From DATEDA01 sp963789885 (GTDB taxonomy: Bacteria; Pseudomonadota; Gammaproteobacteria; Burkholderiales; SG8-39), in NCBI GenBank assembly GCA_963789885.1, contig CAWBNB010000006.1, forward strand, positions 62,001-126,000: 64,000 bases of DNA, in the 5' to 3' direction. The translations under genes were made by a program, and so were the position numbers. Of the stretch, positions 19,316 through 29,613 are shown in pieces. How positions within the stretch are numbered: the stretch's first letter is position 1; every line of letters begins with the position of its first letter. A model generated the notes under the pieces. It saw only the letters and a program-made list of their open reading frames with translations. It did not search any database and had not been told where the DNA came from.

Positions 19316-20032
19316 GTGAGTCCTCTCTCGGCATCGAAGAAGCTTTTGACAGTGGGCTACCTCCTCGCGCAGCACCCGCGCGAGTTGCGGTTCGCGATCA
19401 AGTGGGCGAAGTCGTTGCTGCCGAACCGCAGCCCCCTGAGCGAAGAGATCCCTTGGGTGACCTTTCGCGCGATCGAGTGGCTCGATGCATGCCTCAAGCC
19501 CGACATGTCGGTGTTCGAGTACGGAGCCGGCGGCTCGACGCTCTTCTTCGCCCGGCGTGCAAGGGCGGTGGTGTCGGTCGAACATGACGATGGTTTTCAG
19601 CTGCTGTCGCCCAGTCCTTGCGACGAGAAAGCTCGACAACTGCACTCTGCTGCTCCGAGAGCCCGACGGCTCGCCGATGGGCAAACGGTAGGCTATTCGA
19701 CATGCCAGCTTCACATCGGCTCAAGCGAAGTACGCGGGCCGAGCTTCGAGAGGTATGTCAGGTCGATCGATGCCTACCCCGACCGCAGCTTCGACCTCGT
19801 TCTCGTGGACGGAAGGGCGAGGGCCTCATGCGTCGCAAGAGCGATTCCCAAGGTCAAGCCTGGCGGGCACTTGCTTCTGGACAACTCGGAGCGGCGCGGC
19901 TATGCAGGGGCGCTCGAACTCCTGCAATCGTATCCGCGGATCGACCATTTCGGCATCGTGCCCTGGAACCTAGAGACCTACCAGACATCCGTCTGGCAGA
20001 TTGCCGGCATGGATCCTGCAGGTTCTGCGTAA
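19316..20032 (+). CDS. Class I SAM-dependent methyltransferase-like protein, with internal out-of-frame stretch
   Basis: 238 residues from GTG 19316. The SAM-fold glycine motif is MSVFEYGAGGSTLFFARR, followed by VVSVEHDDGFQ and, later, SFDLVLVDGRARASC and VKPGGHLLLDNSERRG, the usual strand 4-5 elements. Between about 19608 and 19690 the frame reads an unlikely segment, while the next frame reads LATRKLDNCTLLLREPDGSP, which resembles what the fold needs there. Two compensating frame changes therefore probably hide inside an apparently intact gene. Methyl acceptor unknown; likely a sugar or a glycan end. Confidence 0.65.
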   Translation: MSPLSASKKLLTVGYLLAQHPRELRFAIKWAKSLLPNRSPLSEEIPWVTFRAIEWLDACLKPDMSVFEYGAGGSTLFFARRARAVVSVEHDDGFQLLSPSPCDEKARQLHSAAPRARRLADGQTVGYSTCQLHIGSSEVRGPSFERYVRSIDAYPDRSFDLVLVDGRARASCVARAIPKVKPGGHLLLDNSERRGYAGALELLQSYPRIDHFGIVPWNLETYQTSVWQIAGMDPAGSA

Positions 20033-20221
20033 GGCCGTGACAACGTCTAAGAACTTTGTGGGTGGTTGAAGGCTCAATAGGCCTTTTGCTTCTGTGCGGT
20101 CTCGAACTCGGCGCGTGCAATCGTCCAACCCCGTTCGCGGGCTCCGTTGCGATGGCGACGCTTGAATCCAAGCGGCTCGGGCCCGGCGTCAAACCAATCA
20201 AGCGAAGAGGATTTAACTGAC

Positions 20222-21370
20222 GTGCAATCCAAGCTCAAGACTCTCGCGTTCAGCCTCGTTCCAGCCACACTGCTTCTCCTTGCCCTCGAAGTCGCAGGCC
20301 GGTTGCTCTATCCATTCGACGAGGACAAGCGAGCGATGATCAAGGCGGAGCGCGATCCCCGGGTGACGCTCTCCTACTTCGATCGCGGCCCGGGTGCGAA
20401 GGCGATTATCTGGGATGTCAATCGAATGGAGCGCCGTTATCTCCCGTTCCTGGGCTTCCTGTCCAAGCCGGGTTTAGAGTTGCCCACCTTGCGAACGAAC
20501 CAGCTCGGCTTCCGGGACGAGCCACTGTCACCTCGGCAACCGGGCGAAGTTCGCGTTCTGCTTCTCGGCGGGTCGACGTCGTGGGGCATAGGGGCCTCTT
20601 CGAACGAAGCCACGGTGCGAGGAGCGCTGGAGAGAAGGTTGAATGAACGGGGGAGCGCCAAATACCGGGTGATGAGCGGGGCGTTTCTCGGATATACCGC
20701 GCGACAGGAGATGACGGTCCTTACCGAGTTCTTGGAGGATTTCGATCCCGATATCGTCGTCAGCCTCACCGGCTACAACGACGTCAGGACCATGATGGAT
20801 GATTCGGGCGGCATCCTCGAACGCCCGGAAGCGCGGATGCTCGCGCGAAGCCGTGACGAATCAGCTACGACCGATGGACACGCTGACCGCTCTGAGAAAG
20901 GTCGGCGGGTCTCTCGGCATATGGCGACTGGTCGTTTACGCGCGCGAGCTTGCGAGTATCGACGCGCCGCCTCGAGCTTCGGATGTCTCCTACGATCCCA
21001 CCCAGTCGCAGAGGCTTGCAGCGCGCGTTGCGGAATTCCACCGCATCAACGCCGAGTATTCCGCGCGGCATGGAAAGCGATACATCATCGTCATGCAGCC
21101 GGACCTGTACAGCACGGGCAAGTCCCTCACACCAGAGGAGGTGACGACCAAGAGGCGATTTACGTCAGCGATCCCGCGGCGTGGAGGTTGCCTATCCCAC
21201 AGTACCGACATGACCTCGCATCGAGCCTGTCGGTTCTGCCCAACGTCGTCTTCCTCGATCTCCGCGACCGCTTCGATCAGTGTCGCAGAACCGGTGTTCA
21301 TCGATGATTGCCACCTGGTCGATCGCGGGTATCGCTGGTCGCCGAAGCCATCGCGCAAGTCGTCAATTAG
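20222..21370 (+). pseudogene. SGNH/GDSL hydrolase-like membrane-anchored protein, frameshifted
   Basis: GTG 20222 follows GAAGAGGA. An N-terminal helix (FSLVPATLLLLALEVAGRLL) leads to TNQLGFRDEP, then the nucleophile block VLLLGGSTSWGIGA and the Asn block VVSLTGYNDVRTM. After about 20845 the sequence continues in other frames: NQLRPMDTLTALRKVGGSLG, YIIVMQPDLYSTGKSLTP, LPNVVFLDLRDRFDQ and FIDDCHLVDRGYRW (the D..H pair), ending AEAIAQVVN at TAG 21368-21370. Corrected length is about 380 residues. Such proteins hydrolyse or transfer acyl groups on surface glycans in the periplasm. Confidence 0.7.
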
Positions 21371-21659
21371 CTCGTCGAACAGGATATCGCGTGGCACACC
21401 CACGAAGCTCAATCTCTGATTGCTATCCAAAGAAACTGGTTCCGTCCGATAGTGATCCGTCGCCCAGCCTCGGACCCGAGTCGCGATTCAAAGTGCGCGT
21501 CACGCCGCTCTCTTCTCCGCACCAGAAGAAACCGAACACCGCCCCGCGGAATTGCCGCCACCGCGGGTTCGCAGGAATCGCCAATCTGGATCCCGCGATC
21601 GGCGGCCCGAAATGGTAGAGCTACCAGAGGTGAGAGTACGCGCTCCGCCAGAACAGCGC

Positions 21660-22036
21660 CTAGTTACCCATCGCAAGCAAGAAGATCGCGATCTCGCCGA
21701 ATGTACGGTCTGTCCTCTTTCGCGCGCCCAGCGTTAGGAACGCCAGTCCGGCCATGAACACCATGGGTACGTGAAGAGGCGGTCGAAGTTCAGTACGATC
21801 CGGCGCACGTAATCGGCCGCACTCAAGGCGACCGCGGCTTCGACGTACTTCGAGGCGAGCGGGCTCCCCGTCCATCGCCCATCCGCCAACGTAAAGGCGC
21901 CCCGCGTTGCCTCGGCTGATCGCGCCATATAGGAACACCTTCTCCATTCCGAACCTTTGCCGTTTAGTTTCGTGCCGGCAGCGTTGGCCTTTGCCCACGC
22001 CCGGTCTTCTAGGCCGCAGCTGGGCAACAATCTCAA
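21660..22036 (-). pseudogene. Minus-strand gene debris: beta-propeller C-terminus and membrane protein C-terminus
   Basis: The stretch 21371-22231 has no intact gene. On the minus strand around 21840-21950 the reading KVFLYGAISRGNAGRLYVGG closely resembles KVLLYGSISRDNAGRFYVGG near the end of the beta-propeller gene at 60439-61754, so a second copy once ended here. It runs, through a frame change, into DYVRRIVLNFDRLFTYPW and then AGLAFLTLGARKRTDRTFGE and a stop, looking like the end of a membrane protein of unknown family. Further minus-strand readings down to 21400 (ALFWRSVLSPLVALPF) may be the same remnant. 22040-22231 shows nothing recognisable. Confidence 0.5.
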
Positions 22037-22231
22037 CTACCCCCTCCGTAGTGACACTTCTCGGTTTGCCCGGTCAGGAAGTGAGTCTCGTCGATACTTC
22101 CGATCAGGAAATATTGAAGATGGCGGATCGGCGTGGCCGCGACAATCCTCCACCATCCTCGTATCTTTGAACGTCGATCGGCGCTTGACTGATTTTTCGC
22201 CCTCGCACAAGAGCCCGAAGGACCGCGGTCC

Positions 22232-24592
22232 ATGAAACTCGCGAAATGGAGGATCTCGATCGTTGTCGGATTCGGATCGGTGCTGGTCCTGTCTGTGCTC
22301 GCGTTCAAGTTAGGCCTGGTGGAAGAGGTCGGGCATATTGGCCTCGACAATGCCGTTGCCAGGTTCCAGCAAAAACTCGGCAAGGAAGGGGTCCGGGGTG
22401 TATTGAACAGCGTGCTGGACAGATTCCAGCATCCCTTTGTGGACCCCGATCCTGAGGACCCGGAATTTCCGAGGTTGAAATATTCGCTGTACGACAAGGC
22501 GTCGTATCCGCCACTTGAAGACGCCAAGGCTCGCAATGCGTTGCCGGAGTACAAAGTCATTGCCGGAATAGACACGCGCAAGCTTCAACCGAGCCGCGAA
22601 ACCGGCAGCCGCTACGACACATGGCATCGCAGTCATGGCGATGACGGTTCCAGCAAGTATTCGTCTCTAAATCAGATAAACACAGGTAACGTCGGGCAGC
22701 TCGAGGTCGCGTGGACCTATGCCACGGGAGCGGACCTGGGCGACCCCACGAAACCCGGCTGGACGGTCGAGAGCAATCCGGTCATGGCCGACGGAAAATT
22801 GTTTGTTACCAGCGCCGACGGGAACTTGATCTCGATCGACGCCGCGACGGGACGCGAACTCTGGCGCTTGAGCTTGCCGGTACCGGTTGCGAGGCGCGGA
22901 CTGATCTGGGTACCGAACGCGGATCTTTCCAGGCCTCGATTGTTCGTGCCGACAAGTACCGGCGTCTACGCCGTGAACCCCGCGCGCGGCGAGATCGTGA
23001 AAGATTTCGGCAACGGCGGGCGGGTCGGCGATGGTCTCTCGCTGATCACTCCGGTCGTCGTAAAGGACAAGCTGATCGTTGCGATGATGCAGTCCACGGT
23101 CGAAGCATATGACTTGCGCTCGGGGAAGCTGCTGTGGACGAGATCGCTATTGAACAAGCCGGATCTGAAGGGAGCCAATCTAAGTGGCGGCAAGCCCTGG
23201 GCGGGAATGTCTTCCGATGCGTCCCGAGGCGCCGTGTATGTCTCCACCGGGAATCCCTATCCGGAACTGATCGGAATCCTGCGGCCGGGGGCGAATGACT
23301 ACTCGTGCAGCGTGGTCTCGATCAATGCCGACACCGGCGAGATCATCTGGGCATTCCAGGAAGTTTCGCACGATCTGTGGGACCTGGATGTTCCGAGCAG
23401 CCCGGTGCTGACGACGATAACGAGGGACGGCAAAAGGATCGACGTCGTCGCAACGGTCACGAAATTGGGCAATGTCCTGTTGCTCGACAGGGATGCCGGC
23501 AAGCCGGTGTTCGACTACCGGTTGCGAAGAGCTCCGGTCTCGACGATACCCGGAGAGCGAACCTCGCCGTACCAGCCGGCGCTTGAATGGCCGGAACCGT
23601 TTGCAGGGACGAGCTTTGAGCAGGTTGACGTCACCGATCTGTCCGAAACCGCGCGTCAGACCGTCGAGCACAAGATCCGCGGAGCAAGTTTCGGGTTCTT
23701 TGCGCCACCCGTGGTAGGCGGCAAAGTCGCCACGTTCGGCATACATGGTGGCGCAGAGTGGCCGGGCGCGGCCGTCGACCCCGCAAAGGGCGTCTTGTAC
23801 GTCCCGTCGAACAGGATTCCGTGGCTCATTCGGGCGGAGTACAGGGACGACAAGGCATACAAGAAACCCGGGGAAAAGATCCCCGGTGATTCCCTCTACC
23901 AGGCGAAGTGCGCGGGATGCCACAAAGAGACTAGAGCGGGCGCTCGCGAGACCGAGTTCATTGGTGACGCCTATTTCCCGGCATTGACGGGAATCACCTT
24001 GTTGCGCACCAGGGATAAGCTGACGTCGAAATCCGAGTTCGATGAGAATCACCGGCGCGTAAAGCTCGATCGGGAGGTAACGGCCGGGGAGCTCCAAATC
24101 CTGTTCGAGTATTTCTTCCGCCTCGACAAGATCGCCGATCGTGAAAGGTCCTTCAGCATCCGGGCGTACTGGCAGCTCCTGCTGGACGACCAGGGCTACC
24201 CCGGGTCGAAGCCGCCGTGGGGCCTGCTTTCCGCCATCGATCTGAACACCGGAAAAAAGATCTGGCAGATCCCGTTCGGCGAGTACGAGAAATTGCAGCG
24301 TGCGGGCACTGCCGTGAAGGGCCAGTTGAACTTTGGTGGCGTTATCGCGACCGCCGGCGGCCTAGTGTTCGCGACCGGTACCGTTGACGACAAGATCCGC
24401 GCTTTTGACTCGGCTACGGGCCAGGAGCTGTGGTCATTCAGATTGCCTGCGGCGGGATCGGCGCCACCTCTGACCTACCTGCTCGACGGCACGCAATATG
24501 TCGTCGTCGTCGCATCGGGGGGGTTTTTTCACGGGTTTTCGGGGCGCTCCGACAAGGTGATCGCGTTCAAGCTGCCGGCGCCGCGGCGATAA
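22232..24592 (+). CDS. PQQ-dependent dehydrogenase with inserted cytochrome c motif
   Basis: Intact, 786 residues, with an N-terminal membrane anchor (ISIVVGFGSVLVLSVLAFKL). Repeated beta-propeller blades carry the quinoprotein signature, for example ADGNLISIDAATGRELWRL, STVEAYDLRSGKLLW, INADTGEIIWAFQ, SAIDLNTGKKIW and FDSATGQELWSF. Around residue 559 a heme-binding CAGCH is set in YQAKCAGCHKET, in the insertion position of quinohemoproteins. It resembles membrane-bound glucose/sugar dehydrogenases oxidising a periplasmic polyol or sugar and passing electrons to quinone or cytochrome. Lower GC and no frame errors set it apart from its neighbours. Substrate unknown. Confidence 0.85.
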   Translation: MKLAKWRISIVVGFGSVLVLSVLAFKLGLVEEVGHIGLDNAVARFQQKLGKEGVRGVLNSVLDRFQHPFVDPDPEDPEFPRLKYSLYDKASYPPLEDAKARNALPEYKVIAGIDTRKLQPSRETGSRYDTWHRSHGDDGSSKYSSLNQINTGNVGQLEVAWTYATGADLGDPTKPGWTVESNPVMADGKLFVTSADGNLISIDAATGRELWRLSLPVPVARRGLIWVPNADLSRPRLFVPTSTGVYAVNPARGEIVKDFGNGGRVGDGLSLITPVVVKDKLIVAMMQSTVEAYDLRSGKLLWTRSLLNKPDLKGANLSGGKPWAGMSSDASRGAVYVSTGNPYPELIGILRPGANDYSCSVVSINADTGEIIWAFQEVSHDLWDLDVPSSPVLTTITRDGKRIDVVATVTKLGNVLLLDRDAGKPVFDYRLRRAPVSTIPGERTSPYQPALEWPEPFAGTSFEQVDVTDLSETARQTVEHKIRGASFGFFAPPVVGGKVATFGIHGGAEWPGAAVDPAKGVLYVPSNRIPWLIRAEYRDDKAYKKPGEKIPGDSLYQAKCAGCHKETRAGARETEFIGDAYFPALTGITLLRTRDKLTSKSEFDENHRRVKLDREVTAGELQILFEYFFRLDKIADRERSFSIRAYWQLLLDDQGYPGSKPPWGLLSAIDLNTGKKIWQIPFGEYEKLQRAGTAVKGQLNFGGVIATAGGLVFATGTVDDKIRAFDSATGQELWSFRLPAAGSAPPLTYLLDGTQYVVVVASGGFFHGFSGRSDKVIAFKLPAPRR

Positions 24593-24889
24593 CTTGCAGG
24601 TCGCGTGGCGGCAGGCGTTGCAAGCGCCAGCCAGCCACTACCAAGAGCGTGTTCCGCGAAGGATCGGGCTAGATGCGCTAGCTGCGTCCGCCCCTGCGCC
24701 GGCAAGTCTCGGTGTCAATCTTGAACGCCCGGGCCATCTGCTGCGGGCAACTCATCGCTGCCCGCCCTTCGGCGCGGCGGCCCCCGCCTCCACCAATCGG
24801 TTGAGGCCATCCCGCACGGAACAAGTACCAAGAAACTCCGCTTACAATCATCTCGTTACGGAAGCTCTTTCATCGGGAGGAAGATGCCG
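24593..24889 (+). other. Intergenic region without recognised gene
   Basis: Nearly 300 bp between the quinoprotein and the spermidine synthase-like gene. I see no RNA gene, repeat or conserved reading frame. The last 15 bases hold the ribosome site GGGAGG for the downstream gene. A promoter is likely here because the spacing is too large for coupling, but no convincing -35/-10 pair stands out. Confidence 0.4.
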
Positions 24890-27139
24890 ATGAACCTTGC
24901 GTCCTCTCGCCGCCGGATTCTATTCGTCCTTTTTTTCATCTCGGGCTTCTGCGGCTTGCTCTACCAGGTCGTTTGGGTGCGCCTCGCCTTCGCAGCGTTC
25001 GGGATCATCACGCCTGTGCTTTCTGTCGTGATCTCCGTGTTCATGCTGGGTTTGGCGCTTGGTTCGTGGGCGGGGGGCCAGTTCGTCGCGCCGTTCGCGC
25101 GGCGAACGCAGTGTTCGGCGATCTACGCTTACGCGATGGCGGAACTGTTGATCGCCGTCGGGGCCTTCGCCGTGCCGCTCCTCTTTACAGTCGGTGAAAC
25201 GAAACTGCTGCAGTTGGGCGAAACGAACTCCGCTTCCTACCTGTTCCTTTCCGCGACCGCCATCGCGCTGTCGATCTTTCCGTGGTGCGCGGCCATGGGC
25301 GCAACGTTCCCCCTGATGATGGCGTACGTGAAAGAGCAGGATGCAGGCGATGAAAAGAGCTTCAGCTTCCTCTACTTCGCGAATGTCCTTGGAGCGAGCG
25401 CTGGCGTGTTGCTGACGGCCACAGTATTAGTCGAACTACTGGGCTTTCGGCATACGCTTTGGGTCGCTGGCGCGGCGAACCTGGCTATCGCGGCGATCAG
25501 CGTCGCTTTGGGTTTGCGATCGCGCCGCGTGGAAGCAGGCGCGGTAGCCGCCGACGCCATTCGCGCACCGACCACCCCTGTGCACGCCGTGCCCTGGGTG
25601 AGGATGATCCTGTTTACAACCGGGCTCGCATCCCTCGCGATGGAAGTGGTCTGGACGCGAAGCTTCACTCCCGTAATGGGGACCCAGGTCTACGCGTTCG
25701 GTGCGTTGCTGGTCGTGTACCTGATCGGCACGTGGCTCGGTTCCTATCAATACCGGCGAGCGCTCGCGCGCGGCGCCGTCCGGCCGACTGCACAATTGCT
25801 GGTCGGGCTCGCAGTCGTCTCGCTGCTGCCCATCGTATTAAACGACCCCAGACTCGTTCACGGCGCAGAGGTACGTATCTTCTTCGCGCTGCTAAGCATC
25901 TTCCCGCTATGCGCAGTGCTCGGCTATCTCACTCCCCGGCTAATCGACGACTACGCGGCGGGTAATCCGCGCATCGCCGGACGGGCATACGCGCTCAATG
26001 TTCTGGGCTGCATCCTCGGTCCATTGGCGGCCTCGTACATCTTTCTGCCGTTGTTCGGCGCAAACGGCTCCTTGGCCATCCTCGCCTTGCCTTTTCTGGT
26101 CTTCGGGCTTGCCTATGGACGGCAGATTTCGACCAGGTCGCGCTGGATTGCCGGCGCAACTGCTCTCGCGTTATTAGCTTGCGCATTGTTCATCAATGTA
26201 AGTTACGAGAACCCGTGCATCATCGGCGACCGGCCTTGCGAGATCCGGCGCGACTACGCAGCGACCGTTGTTGCGCGGGGCGAGGGGATGGACAAGCAGC
26301 TGCTCGTGAACGGAGTGAGCATTACTTATCTCACGCCCCTAACCAAATTCATGGCCCACCTGCCGCTGGCTGTCCGTGAGAACCGCCCGGAGTCGGCTCT
26401 GGTGATCTGCTTCGGAATGGGGACGACCTACCGCTCGGCCCTGAGCTGGAATATTCGAACTACGGCAGTGGAATTGGTGCCCAGCGTACGCGACGCCTTC
26501 TCCTATTTTCACACGGATGCCGATGCTCTGGCCAAGAATGGCAAAGGCCGCATCGTGATCGACGATGGCCGACGTTTCCTCAGTCGAACCAGCGACACCT
26601 ATGATGTGATCATCGTTGATCCGCCCCCGCCGATCGAAGCTGCGGGCTCAAGTCTTCTGTATTCGAAGGAGTTCCATCAAGCCGTGAAGCGGCATCTGAA
26701 GCCGCGCGGCATCTTCCAGTCGTGGTTCGCCAGCGGAGATGTGAGAGACGAGCAGATTGGATACGCCTTTGCGAGATCGCTCGTCGAAGTGTTCCCGTAC
26801 GTGAAGGCGTATCGTGCGCTCGAAGAGTGGGGCGGCGGCGTACATTATCTCGCGTCAATGACTCCATTCGAGACCCCCACGATCGAAGAAATCGTGAGCC
26901 GATTACCGGCGTCGGCGACGATAGATCTGTCAGAATGGACAAAGAAGGGTTTGCGCGCAGACATCGCTGCGGTGCTAGGAAACGAGATCCCCGTCGCGAG
27001 TCTGCTAGGTCCGGATGCATCCAGGGCAGTGACCGACGACCATCCATATAACGAGTATTTCTTGTTGCGGCGGTCAATACGAAAGGCAAAAAATGTCTAT
27101 TGGAATCTAGTCACGTCATCGCGGTCGCTACTGCAATGA
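24890..27139 (+). CDS. Membrane-embedded spermidine synthase-like protein (MFS-like + SpeE domains)
   Basis: About 749 residues: roughly twelve membrane helices (residues ~10-430) followed by a soluble methyltransferase-fold domain of the SpeE type, with ALVICFGMGTTYRSAL near 503, RIVIDDGRRFLSRTSDTYD, and VIIVDPPPPIEAAGSSLLYS near 573. The N-terminal ILFVLFFISGFCGLLYQVVW is typical of these fused proteins. Real polyamine synthesis is doubtful; function is unknown for the membrane form. ATG 24890 is 9 bp after GGGAGG and is preferred over ATG 24884. It lies about 300 bp after the PQQ dehydrogenase. Confidence 0.8.
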   Translation: MNLASSRRRILFVLFFISGFCGLLYQVVWVRLAFAAFGIITPVLSVVISVFMLGLALGSWAGGQFVAPFARRTQCSAIYAYAMAELLIAVGAFAVPLLFTVGETKLLQLGETNSASYLFLSATAIALSIFPWCAAMGATFPLMMAYVKEQDAGDEKSFSFLYFANVLGASAGVLLTATVLVELLGFRHTLWVAGAANLAIAAISVALGLRSRRVEAGAVAADAIRAPTTPVHAVPWVRMILFTTGLASLAMEVVWTRSFTPVMGTQVYAFGALLVVYLIGTWLGSYQYRRALARGAVRPTAQLLVGLAVVSLLPIVLNDPRLVHGAEVRIFFALLSIFPLCAVLGYLTPRLIDDYAAGNPRIAGRAYALNVLGCILGPLAASYIFLPLFGANGSLAILALPFLVFGLAYGRQISTRSRWIAGATALALLACALFINVSYENPCIIGDRPCEIRRDYAATVVARGEGMDKQLLVNGVSITYLTPLTKFMAHLPLAVRENRPESALVICFGMGTTYRSALSWNIRTTAVELVPSVRDAFSYFHTDADALAKNGKGRIVIDDGRRFLSRTSDTYDVIIVDPPPPIEAAGSSLLYSKEFHQAVKRHLKPRGIFQSWFASGDVRDEQIGYAFARSLVEVFPYVKAYRALEEWGGGVHYLASMTPFETPTIEEIVSRLPASATIDLSEWTKKGLRADIAAVLGNEIPVASLLGPDASRAVTDDHPYNEYFLLRRSIRKAKNVYWNLVTSSRSLLQ

Positions 27140-27536
27140 TTCACGAACACGCGTTGCGTTGCTTTGCACATTCGGTGCGGGTCTTCAAGACGTGTGCGAG
27201 TTGATTGTGGAGGCACTCGCCAAGCGGGCGCGACTGTCTGTCTGCCATGGAGCGAGGCACTTTATGGCCGCTTCCGACGCCTTGATGCGGCTTGAGCGCG
27301 AATCGCGGGGGAACACGACCTTCGTGTCCTAACCGAGGAGCATATGCGGCTTCTGGAGCGTCACAGCCCCGATTTCCGCTGCCGGCACGTGCACGCTTCA
27401 GCTCGCGGGCGTGAGATGATAGCCGAGGCTAGACTTTCCCCGCTCGGCCGATCGTCAAAGAAGTGTTAAATCGGCCGCCGGACCGCTAGTTTTTCCCGCC
27501 CCGTTCCCCGCACTTGCGTAACCTAACGAGTTGACC
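27140..27536 (+). other. Intergenic region without recognised gene
   Basis: Almost 400 bp between an intact gene and a frameshift-rich operon. A short plus-strand reading HMRLLERHSPDFRCRHVHA around 27342-27400 could be a gene scrap but matches nothing I know. GTTAAATCGGCC and TAGTTTTTCCC at 27464-27496 are the only AT-rich parts and could hold the promoter for the next operon. Confidence 0.35.
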
Positions 27537-28311
27537 GTGAAACGCGCCATCAAGGCCGCAATCAGGGACACCCGGCCCGAACCGGCGATCCGCTGGATCG
27601 TCAAGCGCGCGCGGCTGAGGATGCCATACGACCTCGTGAAGAACGAGATCTACGACCGCCAGGCCGCCGACGTGATGGGGCGCGTCCTCGCGCGCGCGTC
27701 GAATTGCATCGACGTCGGCGCCCACGACGGCCAGTTCCTCCGCGAGTTCCTGCGCCGCGCACCCGAGGGGCGCCGTCTTGCGTTCGAGCCGATCGCCGAG
27801 CTCGCCGAGCGCCTGCGCGCCGCTGACAGCTCGGTGGAGGTCTTCGACGTCGCGCTCAGCGACCTGGAAGGGACGGTCGATTTCTTCGTGCTGGCCGACG
27901 CCCCGACACTCAGCGGGCTGAACGACCGGCGGTTTCTCCGCCCGGAAGCGACGCGGCGCCGGATCTCGGTCCGGACCGCGAGGCTCGACGACATCGTGCC
28001 CGCGGACCGTCGCGTCGATTTCCTCAAGATCGACGTCGAGGGCGCCGAGGGCTTCGTGATCTCTGGCGCCCTGGAACACGATCCGGCGCAACCAGCCCTA
28101 CATCGTGATCGAGCACGGCAAGCAGTCCTCCGCCGCGTTCGGAACGACGCCCCAGGCGATCTACCGCATGCTCGTCGACGGCTGCGGGCTGCGCGTGTCG
28201 CTCCTTGCGAGTTGGCTCCACGGCGGGCCGGCGCTCACGGAAGGCGAGTTCGTCGCGAGCCGCGATTGGTACTTCCTCGCGCATCCGCAGCGGCATCCGG
28301 GAGACCGCTGA
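27537..28311 (+). pseudogene. FkbM family methyltransferase, one frameshift
   Basis: Start GTG 27537 (TTG 27531 possible). The SAM-binding motif is NCIDVGAHDGQFLREFLRR, followed by LAFEPIAELAERLRA, VALSDLEGTVDFFV and RVDFLKIDVEGAEGFVISGA, the FkbM order with the catalytic-site DVEG. After about 28085 the frame changes and PYIVIEHGKQSSAAFGT carries on to TGA 28309-28311. Corrected length about 258 residues. Likely O-methylates a sugar hydroxyl. The next start follows immediately, so an operon is clear. Confidence 0.82.
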
Positions 28312-29613
28312 ATGAGCAGCGTCTCGCCCCCACTCGAAGGCGCCCGCGTCCCGGCATCCGGCGCGCGCACCGAGGCGCTAAGCGTCTCGGTCGTGGCGAC
28401 GGTGCGGAACGAGCGGGCAACGATCGCCGCGTTCGTCGACTCGCTAATCCGGCAGACCCGAAGCCCCGAAGAGATCGTCATCGTCGACGGCAAGAGCACC
28501 GACGGCACTACCGAGATCCTCGAGCACTACGCGGCGGAGCACGGGATCATCGTGATCTCCACCAGATGCAACATCGCCGAGGGGCGGAACATCGGCGTCC
28601 GGAGCGCCCGCGGCGACGTGATTGCCGTCACCGACGCAGGTTGCCGCGTCGACGCCGGAGTGGCTGGAGCACATCCTCGATTGCTTCGCCCGGGTCGCCG
28701 ATGCCGACGTCGTCGCCGGAAACTTCAAGTTCGACACGTTCTCACCCTTCGAGGAGGCGGTCGTCAAGGCGACCTTCGTTCCCGACCGCGAGGAGCGCGA
28801 GGTCGCCCGGTACTTCCCGTCGAGCCGCTCGGTCGCCTTCCGCAGGTCGGCGTGGGAACGCGCCGGCGGCTACCCCGAATGGCTGTACGCCGCCGAGGAT
28901 ACGCTCTTCAACGTCCGCCTCCGTCAGATCGGCTGCAAGTTCGTGTTCAGCCGCGACGCGATCGTCCGCTGGCGGCCGCGGGAGACGCTGCGCGCGCTGG
29001 CAAAGCAGCGGTTCAACTTCGCGCGCGGCAACGCGCGCGTCGGGATCGGGACCGGGGGATACGCGATCAACTTGCAGTACCACGGCGCGATTCTCGCTCT
29101 GCTGGTTCTCGCGCCGTCCTTCCCGCCCGCTCTGCTCGCCGCCGCAGCCGTCGCCGCACTGCACGTCAGAAACCACCTCTGGGCGCAGGCGCGCGAGGCG
29201 ACCGCCGGCCTCGACGACCGCCTGGCGTTCTGGCGCGTGCTCGGCGTAATGGAGTTCGTGCGGCTCGTCAACATGGCCGGCTTCCTTGCCGGTCGCTGGG
29301 ACCGGATCCGCGACCCGTCCTTCGTGTCGAACCAGCGCGCTTACATGGGCGTGACGTCCGCCGACGAGGTCGTGTCGGCCGAGGATGCGCGCAACTCGCT
29401 CGACGCGGAAACCGCGACCCGCCGTGCCGCTCGCGCGGCGGTTCGCTTCGGTCCGCGGCGGGCTGTTGCCCGACCGCGTCGCGATCGTCCGCGCGAGCCA
29501 TCGCCGCGCTCGCGCTCGCCGCTGGCGTTGGGGGATGGGTGCTCGCGGGCGATTCGGTCTGGCGCGGCTGGGAGATCGCGCTGTCGATCGCGCTGGTCGG
29601 ACCACGGTCGTGA
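28312..29613 (+). pseudogene. Glycosyltransferase family 2 with C-terminal membrane segments, frameshifted
   Basis: The N-terminal GT-A part reads SVSVVATVRNERATIAAFVD, EIVIVDGKSTDGT and GDVIAVTDAGCRVD. A frame change near 28640 leads to PEWLEHILDCFARVADADVV and later GGYPEWLYAAEDTLFNVRLR, the catalytic ED-type region. A hydrophobic stretch (ILALLVLAPSFPPALLAAAA) follows. Two further changes near 29420 and 29490 return to the first frame for IAALALAAGVGGWVLAG and the stop at 29611-29613. The VDGKSTDGT form, instead of DDGST, is typical of membrane GT2 enzymes such as those near succinoglycan ExoA. Corrected length about 433. Confidence 0.72.
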
